From NCBI RefSeq assembly GCF_001625215.2, contig NC_030384.2:43620390-43684389 (forward strand): 64,000 bases of DNA, given 5' to 3'. Within the stretch, counting starts at the first letter, position 1. The number at the start of each line of letters is the position of its first letter. Shown here in pieces: positions 47,640 to 62,346 of this stretch. The translations under genes and the position numbers were made by a program. The DNA is from Daucus carota subsp. sativus (lineage: Eukaryota; Streptophyta; Magnoliopsida; Apiales; Apiaceae). The notes below the pieces were generated by a model, which worked only from the letters and a program-made list of their open reading frames with translations, did not search any database and was not told the origin of the DNA.

Positions 47640-48422
47640 CAAAAAGGAAGAAGATTCATTAAGCACACAACACCGTCCACATTCATCACAAAACCATAAA
47701 CAGGTAAGAACGTAACGCCTCTGCCGTCTCTACATATAATATACAAATAGATTCACCTTCATGTTTTGTTGTTACATGTAGTTCCTTCATCTTTTTTATG
47801 AGATTATTTCTGAGGTAATGTTGTTGAATATTCCAATCTCTCGTATTCTTAACTGAACCTTTTATATGTTTATCAATGTTGCTTCTTGTGTTTGATTTGG
47901 TCTCTTTTTTATCTTAAGATCTTTCGTGCATTGTATTGACGAGAGATTTTTTATGATTTTGTGGAAGACTTTTAACATCAATTAAGTTTTTTATTCAGTT
48001 ATGCAAAGGATCCCAAGGAATATATGTGAATCTATGTATATTGGTTTTTTGAAACTAATTTATTTTAAGCATCGGTTAGTGGGTTGTTTTTCGGACGGTT
48101 TTTGTATTGATTATAAGATTTCACAATTACTCGATATTGGAAGCATTAAGCATTTTTTGCCATTGTTAAAACAAATTGGATATGTGTCATGTACAATTAT
48201 AATGATGAATTGATGCTGTCATATTATGTTAGTGGCTATGCAAGCTTGTTTCATTGTGTTTATATAGCTTGACATTGGAAATCTAGTCGGCAGGAATTAG
48301 GAAAGCTTGCAGAGGTTTTTATATAAGAATTAATAATGTGGTTTGCCTAATTGGCCTGTTGGTGTTAAAATTTTTGAATATTACATCTCTTTGCTTGTGT
48401 AGGAAAGAGAAGACTACCATTT
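47640..48422 (+). other. Probable 5' UTR exon and leader intron of APS kinase
   Basis: A possible leader exon ends at CAG/GTAAGAACG (donor 47704), and an acceptor TGTGTAG precedes GAAAGAG at 48402. The intron is T-rich throughout. It is inferred from splice signals. Confidence 0.4.
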
Positions 48423-51345
<2,923 letters not shown>

Positions 51346-52150
51346 TAATCAATCCTCATCGGAAATTTCATCCTTCTGTTGGTTATGAAAATCTGTATAT
51401 ATACTTTCTCTATAATGGAAAAGTTAAAATCTCTAGTAGTACTGCAACTCTAGTAGTTATCTTAGTTGATGGCTCTACATGCCATGGTAAAACAAAGCTA
51501 TAGTTATACATGTCTGTTCCTTGTTGAAAAAAAAGCTTCAGCTCGACTCAATCATCTTCATGTGACAGAACAATCCAGATATAAAAGTTTGCTTCTCAAT
51601 TTCCTTATGTTTATACATATTTTGCTTTTCAATCTATCTTTGCTTATAAGCATGTCCATGCGCAAGTCGAGTGCAGAATTATTATGCTTAGTTCTGTCAT
51701 CTTTGGACAAGTATTTCCAAACATTTCATTTCGAAACTATTATCGACAAGACATGAAAAATTGCACAAAGTAAAAGCACCTAGCAATTATTTACGAGAGT
51801 TATATAGGTAATATAAAATTGATGATAATTTTGTAATTATTTAATTAAGTTTTTAAAATTATATAAATATATTCCAACACACCATGGAAAATGTTTTTAT
51901 AATAAATTTCAGTAAAAGTACTTCCTTTCCCCAAAAATATTTGAATATAAATACATAAACAAAATCAATTTACGGGAACAAAAATATTTCAGATAAATTC
52001 GGAATAATATTATTTGTTAAATAATTTATATTCACTTATTTTTAATCTACTCCTCTGCCTCTGGTGCTGGTAGTACACAAAACAGAAAAGAAACAAAGAA
52101 AAAAGGCAGACACTTGTGAGCTGAGCAGAGCAGCGAAGAGGAGTAAGACG
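51346..52150. other. Spacer between APK3 and the HOZ-like gene
   Basis: 3' UTR and AT-rich DNA. A plus-strand ORF at 51466-51756 has no recognisable domain. No repeats with clear ends. Confidence 0.5.
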
Positions 52151-52155
52151 AAAGA

Positions 52156-55100
52156 ATGAAGACGCTACTGAGCCCAGCTGCTTCTTCTCTACGCATCTGT
52201 TGTGCTTCTTCTCTGAGCCCACCCTCTCTCTCAAATAAATTCATTTTTAATTCTAATTACGCCACCAATTTTAATAAATTTAATTATGCCAACTTTAATA
52301 TTTCTTCCCCATTTTCCACCAAACCCTCGTTTCCAATTTTTTCACCAATTCGTCGTACAATCTCCCCGTTTCTCTCCATGGCTTCTTCTACTCAATCCGC
52401 TACTCAGGTATATATATAGAAATTCCTGTTCTTATTGTTATTAATCACTATTAATTTGATTAATATTGATTATTGTTTGTGTTGTGATATGATTAGGATG
52501 AATCCACTTCTAGTAATGATCTTAATGGTTTTCAGCTCATTCAGGCTCACCAGGTCTTCCTTTTCGCCTTTGTGTTTGTTTATGTGTTGTTTTCTGTGGA
52601 TACTTGCTATTATTTGTTTGGCTGTATGGTGTTTGATTTTTGTGTGTTTAAATTCTGATTGCAGGAAAAGGCTGCCAGGCTTCCTCCTGTTGAGGAAATT
52701 AGGACTGTTCTCGATAACAGTGTTCGCGCTATGCTTTCTACTTTCTCTCAGGTACTCTATTAATCCTCTTCTCGTTTTCGTCTTCTGTGATCATATATGA
52801 TGATAAATATGTATGTATTTTGTATCTGCGCGTTAATACAACATAACTTGTCGTCAATTGAGGCTATGGTCATGCTATCTTGGCAGCCTATATGCTTAAA
52901 TAATATTAACAATGAGAACAATATAACTACATCGGTAGCTATAATTGGGCAGTAGAATGTTTATTGTTTCCCTTTACACTTATGTAGTATGCGATAATGT
53001 GACTAATATTATTGCCTCTTGTTTCACAATTTGTTTGACCTTTGCTATCTTATATCTATGGCAGAAGCATGAGGGTTATCCATCAGGCTCAATGGTTGAC
53101 TTTGCTTGTGACGCTAATGGATCTCCCATATTGGCCGTGAGCAGCTTGGCAGTTCATACCAAGGTATGATTCATTATTATAAATTTAGGTACTAAACAAT
53201 CCTTTGAGGAGATCTAAAACAGAGAAGCCTCTGAACATATACAAAGTGCCTGGGTAATGGGTATCGTATTTACTACCGTATTGCAAATAAAGACAAAGAA
53301 ATCCTCTTTAGAATATAGACAAAATTTTATTTAATTTTGCTCTTCATTTACATGTCTGTATCTATGGCCTTCTACATGTGTGTGCATATTGTTCTTGAAT
53401 TTACAAGTTTAATTGGCAGTTACTTTTTGCAGGACCTCTTAGCCAATCCCAAGTGCTCACTACTTGTACCTAAAGACCCTGAGGATAGGACTGATTTGGT
53501 AATAACCGTGCACGGAGACGCTGTTTCTGTAAGTTGTAGTCCTTACAATAGTATGCTTTCTTTTGAGATTTGATGGGATTTTTTAAAATTAATTTTGGGA
53601 AAGCATAACTCCCTAGTTCTGGTACTTTTCTCAGTACATTTGGAATTATGTCCAGTCAAAAATCATATCTGACCGTTAGTGGACTGGTCGTGATCTCTAC
53701 CCTATAGGTTCCCGAAGGAGAAAAAGAAGCTATTCGTGCTGCTTACTTGGCAAGACACCCTGATGCTTTCTGGGTATAATTGCTTACCTTATAGATTGTT
53801 AATATTCCATTGTATTATCTTGATTTTTTAAAATTAATTTAGATAAATAATGCGACAAACCATGTTGAAGGTTGACTTTGGAGACTTCCAATTTCTGCGC
53901 ATTGAACCAAAAGTTGTACGTTTTGTATCAGGGGTTGCTACAGCTCTACTGGGTTCCGGAGGTTCGTATACTCAGCAATTTTAATCTTCAGTTAATCCAT
54001 CTTGTTTTTCATTTTCTTTATTTCAATTTTTTATGCAATATCATTTTTGATGTTGTGCTGAATTTGGAAGATCTGGATTCCTTGTCCTATTATTAAGTGG
54101 CAGTAGTTGCACAGTTGCTCTCTTTTATTGCAGTTTAATTGGATAATTAGTATTCTACGTAGTCATTCATCAATTTTTGCTTTCTCTGTCATGATTGTAT
54201 TTCTCTTAAACTACTTGCAGAGTTTGACCAAGAGGAATTCAGAGAGGCAAAAGTGGATCCAATATATCAGTTCTCAAAGCCTGTGGCGGTAAATTCCTAA
54301 TATTTTGTGTACATTCCTTTTGTTGTAAAGTTAGTGTTATATAGTCCTATGTTGAAGCATTTTTTTTCACTTTCAGTCTCACATGAACAAAGATCATGGA
54401 GAAGATACGAAGCTTATTGTGCAACACTCATTATCCATCCCGGTAACATAAGTTTATAATTTCTTTAAACTTAAGATCTACGTGTTGAATTTGTATTGAC
54501 TATGAGAAGTGTGTTTGTGTGTATTTGTTTAGTTCTTTCCTTTAGCAAGCTAATTTTTTTTACTGTGATTACTACGAATGGAAAAAACTTGACTGGCATG
54601 TGTTGTTTCTTTTTGCTATATGCATGTGCTTCTATGAAGATTAATGCATTATTTTAATCAGAAGTTTATGAATAATATTTACACATCAGGGTAGTATGTA
54701 ATCTTTTTATCTCCAGGTGGACTTTGCTGATATTTTGGATTTGGACAGTCTTGGTTTCAACGTTAAGGTGATACTAAATAACAATCTATTGAGTCATCCT
54801 ATTTTTCATTATATCTTATTATATCTACTATATTTGCATTTGTGGAGTTGACAATGTTGTTTATTCTAGGCTGGCTATAAAGGATCTACCCTCAAGCTTC
54901 GAATACCTTTCCCTCGACGTGCAGTAGATAGAAAGTGAGTATGCAGCTACTGAATGATTGTCCGAAGTTTACAAGTTACAGTACACGAATACTTTGTCAC
55001 CGGACCTATCGGAAGTTTACAACGTGGATATGTGTCTAAGTGCAGACTTGGCAGTTCTGTGCAATTTTGCATGTTTTTGGCCCAGTCAAGTGTTGAGTTT

Positions 55101-55280
55101 TTGACATGGGTTGCAGGGCATTTTTCATTTTAATCTTTACCTACATTAAATATATGGTTCAATTGCCCTAAGTAAATTAATGTTTAGTAATACTTAAAAG
55201 TTTCCTGTCTAAAATTTTGCAGGGATGTAAAGACTCTCATAGTTGAAATGCTTCAAACAGCTAGAAATCCAGTTAATTGA
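52156..55280 (+). CDS. HOZ: HugZ-like FMN-binding split-barrel/DUF2470 protein (HOZ-like), chloroplast
   Basis: Belongs to the plastid family of pyridoxamine-oxidase-like split-barrel proteins with a C-terminal DUF2470 domain; the Arabidopsis member was described as a HugZ-type heme oxygenase, and relatives bind glutamyl-tRNA reductase. Twelve exons: 52156-52407, 52497-52553, 52665-52751, 53065-53163, 53433-53528, 53708-53773, 53871-53961, 54221-54288, 54377-54442, 54717-54767, 54870-54934 and 55223-55280; 1056 nt, 351 residues, all in phase. Residues 1 to about 75 are Ser/Asn/Phe-rich with no acidic residues, a chloroplast transit peptide. The split barrel (about 105-240) includes GYPSGSMVDFACDANGSPIL and VPKDPEDRTDLVITVHGD. 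DUF2470 begins with HMNKDH at 274-279, the conserved His motif. Heme oxygenase activity is known for the family, not shown here. Confidence 0.9.
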
Positions 55281-57386
55281 TTATGGCAGAAAGGTAAAGA
55301 CTTGTGTTTTGAAAGTTCTCAACTTAGTTCTGCAAATTATGTTTATGATGTGTGGATATTTTCGATGTTCAAATTTTTAGAGATTGAAAGCTATCAATAT
55401 GCACGCCAACATCTGTCTGTCACGATATTACTGTATTATTTGTTGTGATAGGTGAAATATGCTGAACAATGAGAATGAATTTGTTGATTTCATTGCTAGT
55501 CACAGATTATGGAAGTCCCTTTTATGCAGGTTAATGGAGCTACCAGCATGTTGCTTGCCCTTGTTTTGGCGCCGTGAACAGATGCAAACAGTGAAACAAA
55601 CTGCAAATAAGCCTTTCATATGGGTTGTGGTTTTATTAGTAAAAAGAAAAAGAGCCGGAGGAAGCAATGTATTTAGGCATAAATCCCACATGAACTAAGC
55701 AACAGATAAAAAATTTGTTGAAAATTAGAGTGATTATGTAAAGCTCTTTTTATTTATTTTAAATTCCCAGTTCATATTAGTACTAAATTTGATCTTCACT
55801 GTTCAGTTTTTCTGTTTACACACATACTAGGAAAATGTTGGGGTTGTTTGGTTTAATTTTAAAAAAGATATTCGTTGATTGTAACTTGTAAGTAATAATT
55901 TGAAATGATTTTTTTAATTTATATTTGTGGTTAAATTTTAGTGATTGGTTTGACTTTAGTTGAGAGTACTTATTATTCATAAGTGAGAACTTAATTATTC
56001 TTGAAAAATAGCTAATAATTTATGTGTTCCAATAAAGTTTTTATATTTACAATTTATTATATATAGAAAATCATTAATATAATAATGAAGTATTATAAAT
56101 TGACAGGAATTAAATTTATTCAGTAAAAACATGAAATAAGAATTAATTAAAAATTAACTAAATAATCAAAAATTTAATTAGTTTAATAATTCCGGAATAA
56201 AAATTAATTAATCACCAATTGAAAAGGTTGCAGTGAACAAGGAATGGAAAGAAAAAACAAAAAATGCGGCTGGTGATTGTGCAGGAGTATTATTATCCAG
56301 CTCTGCCTGCTAAATTTATCGGATCAATAAAGCTGGTCAATCCTTTCTGCCTCTCGTTCAACCTTGCGTACACACATGACACCTAAAGTGCTTCACAGTT
56401 TTTCCTCTCTTTATCTTTTTTGACAAACAATACACACTCTCGAAAGATTCCTTGGTTGATATGCAAAAAATTGAAATTCCCAATTAGTGAAAACCTGTGG
56501 CAAGTGTGAAGATAAGAAGAAATAAATTGGATTCTGAGATGAATCATTTAAAGCGCTGTTAATTCTGCTACTGCTAATTTACATCCATACTACTAGAAGC
56601 CACTGAGGGCGGTGACATGAAATCAAGATTTGAGACAACATACTTATCATTTCCTCATCTGGCTGCTACATGCTTCAAACTACACATTCTTCTCAACCAA
56701 ACCCTTCACCATCTTCAATTATATTAAATCAGCAGGCAGCAACCCCCCACCAACCCCAAAACCAAATTAACCAAAAACTATTGTATGAAGAAAAAAGGGA
56801 GGAGAGGATCATCTTTAGCAGCTGCTGCTTCTGCTTTAACGGTTCTCTGAGTTCACTCTGAATCGCTTTCAAAGCTTCCCATCGCCTTCAAACCACCTCC
56901 TCTTGCTCTCTGCACCACCACAAATACATTCATTTCATTTACAACCCGTCTTTGATACCTTGCTCATTCAAAAATTAGTCCAAAAAACGGAGAAGAAATA
57001 CAGTTTGAATTGTCTTGCTTAAGTTTCGAAACAAACCACACAAACATGATGTAAGCCAGGGAAGAAGACATGAAGGGTAAATAGGAGATTTCATTCATCT
57101 GACTCCATTTAAATCTAAAATTACAAAAATGATCCTCCAAGATTGTGCACAAGCAACAGTAAAGAATATCAATACAGCAGGCTAGATGAAAATTTTAAAG
57201 TAACCAAAAAATCAACCAGAAACATGTTACCCATTGACCAAACCCACCAACAAATGGAATCTAAAAAAACTACCCAGTTAAATTAATTTTCTTTCTTCTC
57301 TTGTATAAATGTAAAAACCAATCTTTTGAGTAGAGATATACTCCAAATAATTATATATATACAAGTATACAACTTACAATACATAC
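55281..57386. other. HOZ 3' region, intergenic DNA, and possible DUF1639 3' UTR
   Basis: 3' UTR to about 55740; an ORF at 55459-55698 lies within it and has no domain. From 55850 to 56220 very AT-rich. 56240-57386 may contain the 3' UTR or last small exon of the minus-strand DUF1639 gene; none could be fixed. Confidence 0.45.
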
Positions 57387-58296
57387 CTTCTTAGTAGTCT
57401 TCTTCTCCCTCACCTCGTATCTTTCTTGACACAGATCAGTTAACCATGCTCCTGGACTCACCAACTGCTCAATCCAAAAACAATAAAAAAAAATTCAAAC
57501 TCAAGAAATCAAGAAGACCACCACAAGACTAGATCAAATCATTCTTGAAAAACCCAGATCAAAGATGCCATCTTTTTCATCACATGCACACAACACACAA
57601 TCTTGATTATGAAATTTTGGGAAATTTGTAATTTGCCCATCAGATCTAAAGACAAGGGAATCAGAAATCAACTTACAAGCAAAGTCCTCTGAATCATCTT
57701 AGCCCTTTTCTTGGGTCTCTGAGGTAACTTACACCCCTTCATAGCCATAAAGTCCTCTTCTTTCTCTTTACTTGATAAACTTATGTATAATTTAGGCCAA
57801 ACAGCCCCCTTACTTTTACTCTCCTCTCCGCCATTTTCTCCTGCAACAATCTTCCCATTCTCTCCCTTTTCATCCAATCCCAACCCAGACCCTCTTGTCG
57901 AATAATGCTTATCATCCTTCTCTGGCGACAACTTCCTCTTCTCCGATCGATGCGTAGCCGCCTCAGAGTTCCTGCACATCAAACAATTATCTTTCGAGAT
58001 TCTTGAGAAAAAATAAAAATTGAAACTTTATGAATAAAAATTGAATCTTTATGATCGAATTAGTACCTGGTGAGACGGGTGGATTGTTGAGTGAAGGTGT
58101 GTTTGGTGTCGGGGAAGGTGAGGAAGCGTGACGTGATTCTCCGGCGAAGTCTGCCGTCGGGGAAAGAGGAAGGGAGATGAGATGGTCTGTCTCTGACTCT
58201 TACACATCTTAGTCTTTTTCTGTTTCCCCACTTCAAGAATAAATCCGCTTCTGCTAATTTACAAGCTGTTCTTTCATTCTTTTCTCCTTTCTCCAT
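57387..58296 (-). CDS. DUF1639 family protein, 3' end not fixed
   Basis: Plant-specific protein of unknown function. Three minus-strand exons: 58296-58067, 57971-57677 and 57464-57387 (230, 295 and 78 nt), in phase, 201 residues. The N-terminal half is basic (MEKGEKNERTACKLAEADLF, then many Arg and Ser), the middle charged. The conserved C-terminal block EEDFMAMKGCKLPQRPKKRA, then QRTLL, SPGAWLTDLCQERYEVREKK is the DUF1639 signature. After KKTTKK a GT donor (57386-57385) follows; the last exon was not identified. If that intron is retained, 11 more residues follow before a stop. RRPKK-type clusters suggest a nuclear protein. Exon 1 composition is less convincing than exons 2-3. Confidence 0.75.
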
Positions 58297-58552
58297 GTCT
58301 CTCTCTCTGTTTCAAAAAATAAAAGAGAGTTACAAGTTATATATGTATTGACGTAGTTAAGATCTGTGGATATTGTACAAGAGGGAGGGAGAGAGAGATG
58401 AGGAAATCTTACAATGAATGAGCTTCATCAAGATCCAAAGACTTTCTGTTATGTTATTAGCTAAACACAAAACGTCAAATTTTGCATATGCAGGTTTTGT
58501 GTGTTTATCTAGGGAATTTGTGTGTGTTTTTGTAGATGAGATGAGGAAACAA

Positions 58553-58582
58553 CTCTCTCTCTTCCTCTCTCTCTCTCTCTCT
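58553..58582. repeat. CT/GA microsatellite in the DUF1639 leader
   Basis: About 30 bases of CT repeat (GA on the sense strand of the minus gene) upstream of the DUF1639 start codon. GA-rich leaders are common in plant promoters. Confidence 0.8.
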
Positions 58583-58599
58583 GGTCTTGAAGGGTTTGT

Positions 58600-59502
58600 A
58601 ATTGTAACAGTTTGGATATTATGAAAAATAATGGAGAGGGGGAGTTATCTTCTTCTTTCTTCTGTGTAATCCTTTTTCTTCTCATCCCCTGTTTATATAT
58701 CTCTCACTCTCTGTATTCACGAAGAGGGATGATATCAGCCGTTGGATCAAACAATCAATCAACGGTGAATATTTTGTTTCGTTGAACCTGTTATTTTGGG
58801 TCTCACTTCTGGCCCAATTGGCTGTATCTCTTTTTTGAATGGGCCCAAACTTCATTCATTTTATCCGAGTTTTGGGTCACTTTACAAATTTGCGTTTTTT
58901 AGTCCTGCGTGCTGATATCAGCTCTGGATTCCCCCAGTTAAGTGATTAACCCATTTTGCTAATTAGAAAGAAGCATTTTTTGTTATATCATCTGAATTTG
59001 GGCTTGCCGATCTTCACTAGTCCACAACTCCACACAAACACACACATGTTCGATATTGTTTTTTTGTTTTGGTCACAACACATGTTTGAAAGTTAAGTAC
59101 AACTACTAATGCCTAAATTTTGTGTGTGATTTAAAGAATCGAACAACACCCACGTTTTTTATTTTATTAGGAAACAAACCTAACAGGAAATCAATGTATG
59201 CAAATTTTCCGAAAATGACCAAATCGAAATTATCCAAGTTTTGTTTTGTTTTGAAATGATCCAAGTTGATACAGGGGTTATATCCTTTTTTATAAACCAA
59301 AGGGTGTCATTTGTATTTACTTACCGTATTAAACTTGTAGAAAATGATTCCACCTATGAGTCCATGAAAGAACCTCCTAAGGAGCAGGAGCCCTCAACTT
59401 CTAAAAAATGAAAAAAATAATTGTTTACATACAAAATATTATAAACATTAATTTAACAATATATCATTTAATAAAAATATTAAATGCTCCAAGTTAGAAA
59501 TA
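58600..59502. other. Intergenic DNA
   Basis: DUF1639 promoter side followed by AT-rich DNA. A short GATATCAGC motif recurs at 58730 and 58914. No gene. Confidence 0.45.
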
Positions 59503-59739
59503 CTACCTCCATCCCAAATTAGATGCTCCCGTTGACTTTGGGCACGTAACTTTAGGTGCATTGACCGTCTACTTCCAAAATTTATTTTTTTATTTTTTCT
59601 TTTATAAATGAAAATTTCATATTTTAATTTTTATTTACAAAAATAAAATTTTAAAAATAAGTCACGTATCTATGCGGTCAATGAATCTTAAATTGTGTGC
59701 CCAAAGTCAACGGGGTCATCTAATTTGAGATGGAGGGAG
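59503..59739. mobile_element. Stowaway-type MITE
   Basis: 237 bp; ends CTACCTCCATCCCAAATTAG and, reverse-complemented, CTCCCTCCATCTCAAATTAG, with TA on both sides. Arms of about 75 bp contain mirrored GTTGACTTTGGGCAC. No ORF. Confidence 0.85.
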
Positions 59740-59741
59740 TA

Positions 59742-60421
59742 CACAGTAAAAGTTTTATATAGCGATATATTTTATGAGACAATTTTATAGGTTATCATGT
59801 AACATAGATTCCTAATATTCATAAATTAAAATACGCATGATAAGAACAATTATATAAATGGACTTGAACCCAAAACTAAAGGTTGAAAATATAAAGAACA
59901 AGCATGAAAAGCTTGGGTTTAACTGAGGCAACACAACAGCTCACACAGCATCATTACATTTTTTTATTATTTATGTGAAAACAAATTTGCATGTATCATG
60001 CTATCTTAGAAAACAAGAAAACATGAGAATAAGTTGAAAGAATAGAAAGAAGAGGCCAGTAAAATCATACTAGAAACTTCACCTACTAAAATATCAAAAC
60101 CACAGTGAAAGACTTTTCTATCCTCTGGAACACACAATATAACCTCAGAACATGCTTCCAACTAAGGACATAACCGTCAGGGCCCACTTTGAAAACACAA
60201 AGTGTGGTGTTTGTTCAAGACTTAAGAAAGATCACCAGAGTGGAGGGCCCACACTGTACCATTGGCGACAGCTGTTTGGCACCTCATTATAGGCTGTCCA
60301 AAAGAAGGGCAGTCCGGGCAATGATGAAATTGCAAAAGCCAAAGTAGACAGCTAGACAAAAGGCTCGTGTGGTCCATTACGGGCAGCACGGGCAGCCCCC
60401 CTCTTGGCTCTCGCATCTGCT
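59742..60421. other. Intergenic DNA upstream of the AG-peptide gene
   Basis: No supportable gene. A minus-strand ORF at 60222-60416 has no recognisable features. Confidence 0.45.
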
Positions 60422-60430
60422 TATAAAATA
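60422..60430 (+). promoter_or_regulatory. TATA box of the AG-peptide gene
   Basis: TATAAAATA, 99-107 bases before the start codon, which would place transcription start near 60455 with a leader of about 75 bases. Confidence 0.6.
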
Positions 60431-60528
60431 ACCGACTTTCTGTTTATTTGTTGTAGACTTGTAGTATTGCTTTTATTCTCTAGCTTAAATATTTCCTCTG
60501 CTTCCTTTTTGTTTCACTTGAAATAGCA

Positions 60529-60699
60529 ATGGAGGCAACGAAGATGATTTTTATCGCCGTCGTGATGATGATGGCTGCTGTGCAGCTGGTGGCGGCGGCG
60601 GATGCGCCGGCGCCGAGCCCTGCTTCAGATGCTTCCGTTGTTGCTGTGCCAGCTGCTTTGGCCTCCGTACTTGCAGTTGTTTACGCTTTCGTCCTCTGA
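60529..60699 (+). CDS. Arabinogalactan peptide (GPI-anchored AGP), 56 residues
   Basis: Single-exon gene for a tiny cell-surface proteoglycan backbone. Residues 1 to about 24 are a signal peptide (MEATKMIFIAVVMMMAAVQL, cut after AAA). The mature core DAPAPSPASDA holds AP and SP dipeptides whose prolines are hydroxylated and arabinogalactosylated. The last about 20 residues (VVAVPAALASVLAVVYAFVL) are the hydrophobic GPI-attachment signal. Length and layout match AG peptides such as Arabidopsis AGP12-AGP14. The GC-rich third positions contrast with the flanks and support coding. The gene is short enough to be missed by length-limited ORF calls. Which AGP it matches best is not resolved. Confidence 0.92.
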   Translation: MEATKMIFIAVVMMMAAVQLVAAADAPAPSPASDASVVAVPAALASVLAVVYAFVL

Positions 60700-62235
60700 T
60701 CACACTCCTTTGTATTCGGTTGGATATCTGTAGCTGTGACGATTTTTTGTTTTTTGTTTTTTTATAGTTTAAAGTTTTTTTTTTTTTTTTTTTTTGGTTT
60801 TATATGTACAATACTACGATGTAACGGGATGGTGGTTGTGAGTTGTGGAGCTTGAGGCAGATTTGTATTGTTGGGGAGGAAGGTGTTATGTGATGATATC
60901 ATTCTTTTGTAGTTAATTACGACATTTTTCATCAGTTTCTTTTGCAAGTACTTGTTCCATTGTGTTTCTTACTGGTTTTCATTAAATGTATCTTATTATA
61001 CTTCGATATATTTTCGTACATGAACGTATCCAAGCACAAGTATTCGTAAATTGCTACATAAGCTTTAAGTGATGCAAGTATCCAACACAAAAATGCTTAT
61101 ACAACCTCTAGGCTATTGCAACGTACGTCAACTTGACGCTTTTTTGATAAATTATGGGACAAAAACAAAACCTTGAGTTTTATTTGAATTGCCAGCACAT
61201 GAACACATGAAAAACTTGGAGGTTACAAAAGTTTAGCATTGCCACCAAAATCATAACGCCGAATATATGCTACAGCCAATAATGGTGGTGTATATTTCAT
61301 GCCATTTTCTTTAAAAATAATTGTATTTTATATGGACAAGATTCTAGTTGGAGGCGAGCTGGGCTGTGATATTAGGGCTATCTAAAACTTGGACCTTCCA
61401 ATAATTAAGTGCTGTGTATATACTATTTTCATGCAGTACTGCAGTAGCATGCTATTCTGAGTGAAATTTTAAACTCAAATACATGACAGGAGAACGACCT
61501 ACTATTCTGAATTCTACAAGCGACTCGTGACTTATTTGTTTACACATGACCGTTTGAGTGAGTTTAAAATAAGTATTTTTTGTTTAAATTAAAAAAATAA
61601 GTAGAATTCAGAAGTTAGTTAATTATTATCAAAATATTTGGGGAAAAAAAGAATTTATGAAACAAAAATTAGGATTCTTAACTTTTTATAAGTGCTTCTC
61701 GGCTTTTTACACAGATGGTACGAATAAATGCTTTTAACTTATAATTCCAGAATGAGGCTTAAAACCTCCACCCAAACACCCACATAATTTCTTTTTCATA
61801 TCATTTCACAGATTTTATATAATAAAGGTTACAATAACAATCTTCTTACACTGAATAACTGAATTTCAATTATTAATCTGTTTCCCTCGTTTTATTTTAT
61901 ACGACAAGCCAGTAATTATTATATATATTTCTATTTAATCATGAATTAGTCACCTTATTGAATCAAATTAATCATTATATATTTCTGGACTAACATAATA
62001 AATTAAATATCATTCATACGTCATCTCAATATCTGATTAATATTTCTACTATTTATTCTGAATATTTAGTTAATTTATGGTTCCCAATTTTTACGAAGCT
62101 CGGTGGAAATGAAAAAAGTAATACTGAGTTTTGAGACACCTACAGCTCATATGATTATTGGTGCAAATACTAATCTTTAGCAAAATTCTAATTCAAGAAC
62201 ATGATTCTTTGAGCACAAGCCTGGATTCAATATTC
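60700..62235. other. AG-peptide 3' UTR and intergenic DNA
   Basis: 3' UTR with a long T run at 60774-60795, then AT-rich DNA. A weakly inverted block at about 61540-61790 may be an old MITE. No gene. Confidence 0.45.
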
Positions 62236-62238
62236 CCT

Positions 62239-62346
62239 TGGGCCAGGCTGACTTTGATAACCCAATAGGCCCAACAGTGACACAATTGGGCTAAAATAGA
62301 GGGCAAAAGAGTAAACTGAACTAGAAGGCAGCAAACGAAACCCTAA
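62239..62346 (+). promoter_or_regulatory. Telobox plus site II promoter-like cluster
   Basis: Three site II-type elements, TGGGCC (62239-62244), GGCCCA (62268-62273) and TGGGCT (62287-62292), precede a telobox AAACCCTAA (62338-62346). This combination is known from plant ribosomal-protein, snoRNA and other growth-linked promoters. The downstream transcript was not identified as coding. Confidence 0.6.

Noticed and set aside
55459-55698. 79-residue plus-strand ORF after the HOZ-like gene
   Set aside because: It lies in the probable 3' UTR, has no domain, and an equally long ORF occurs on the other strand.
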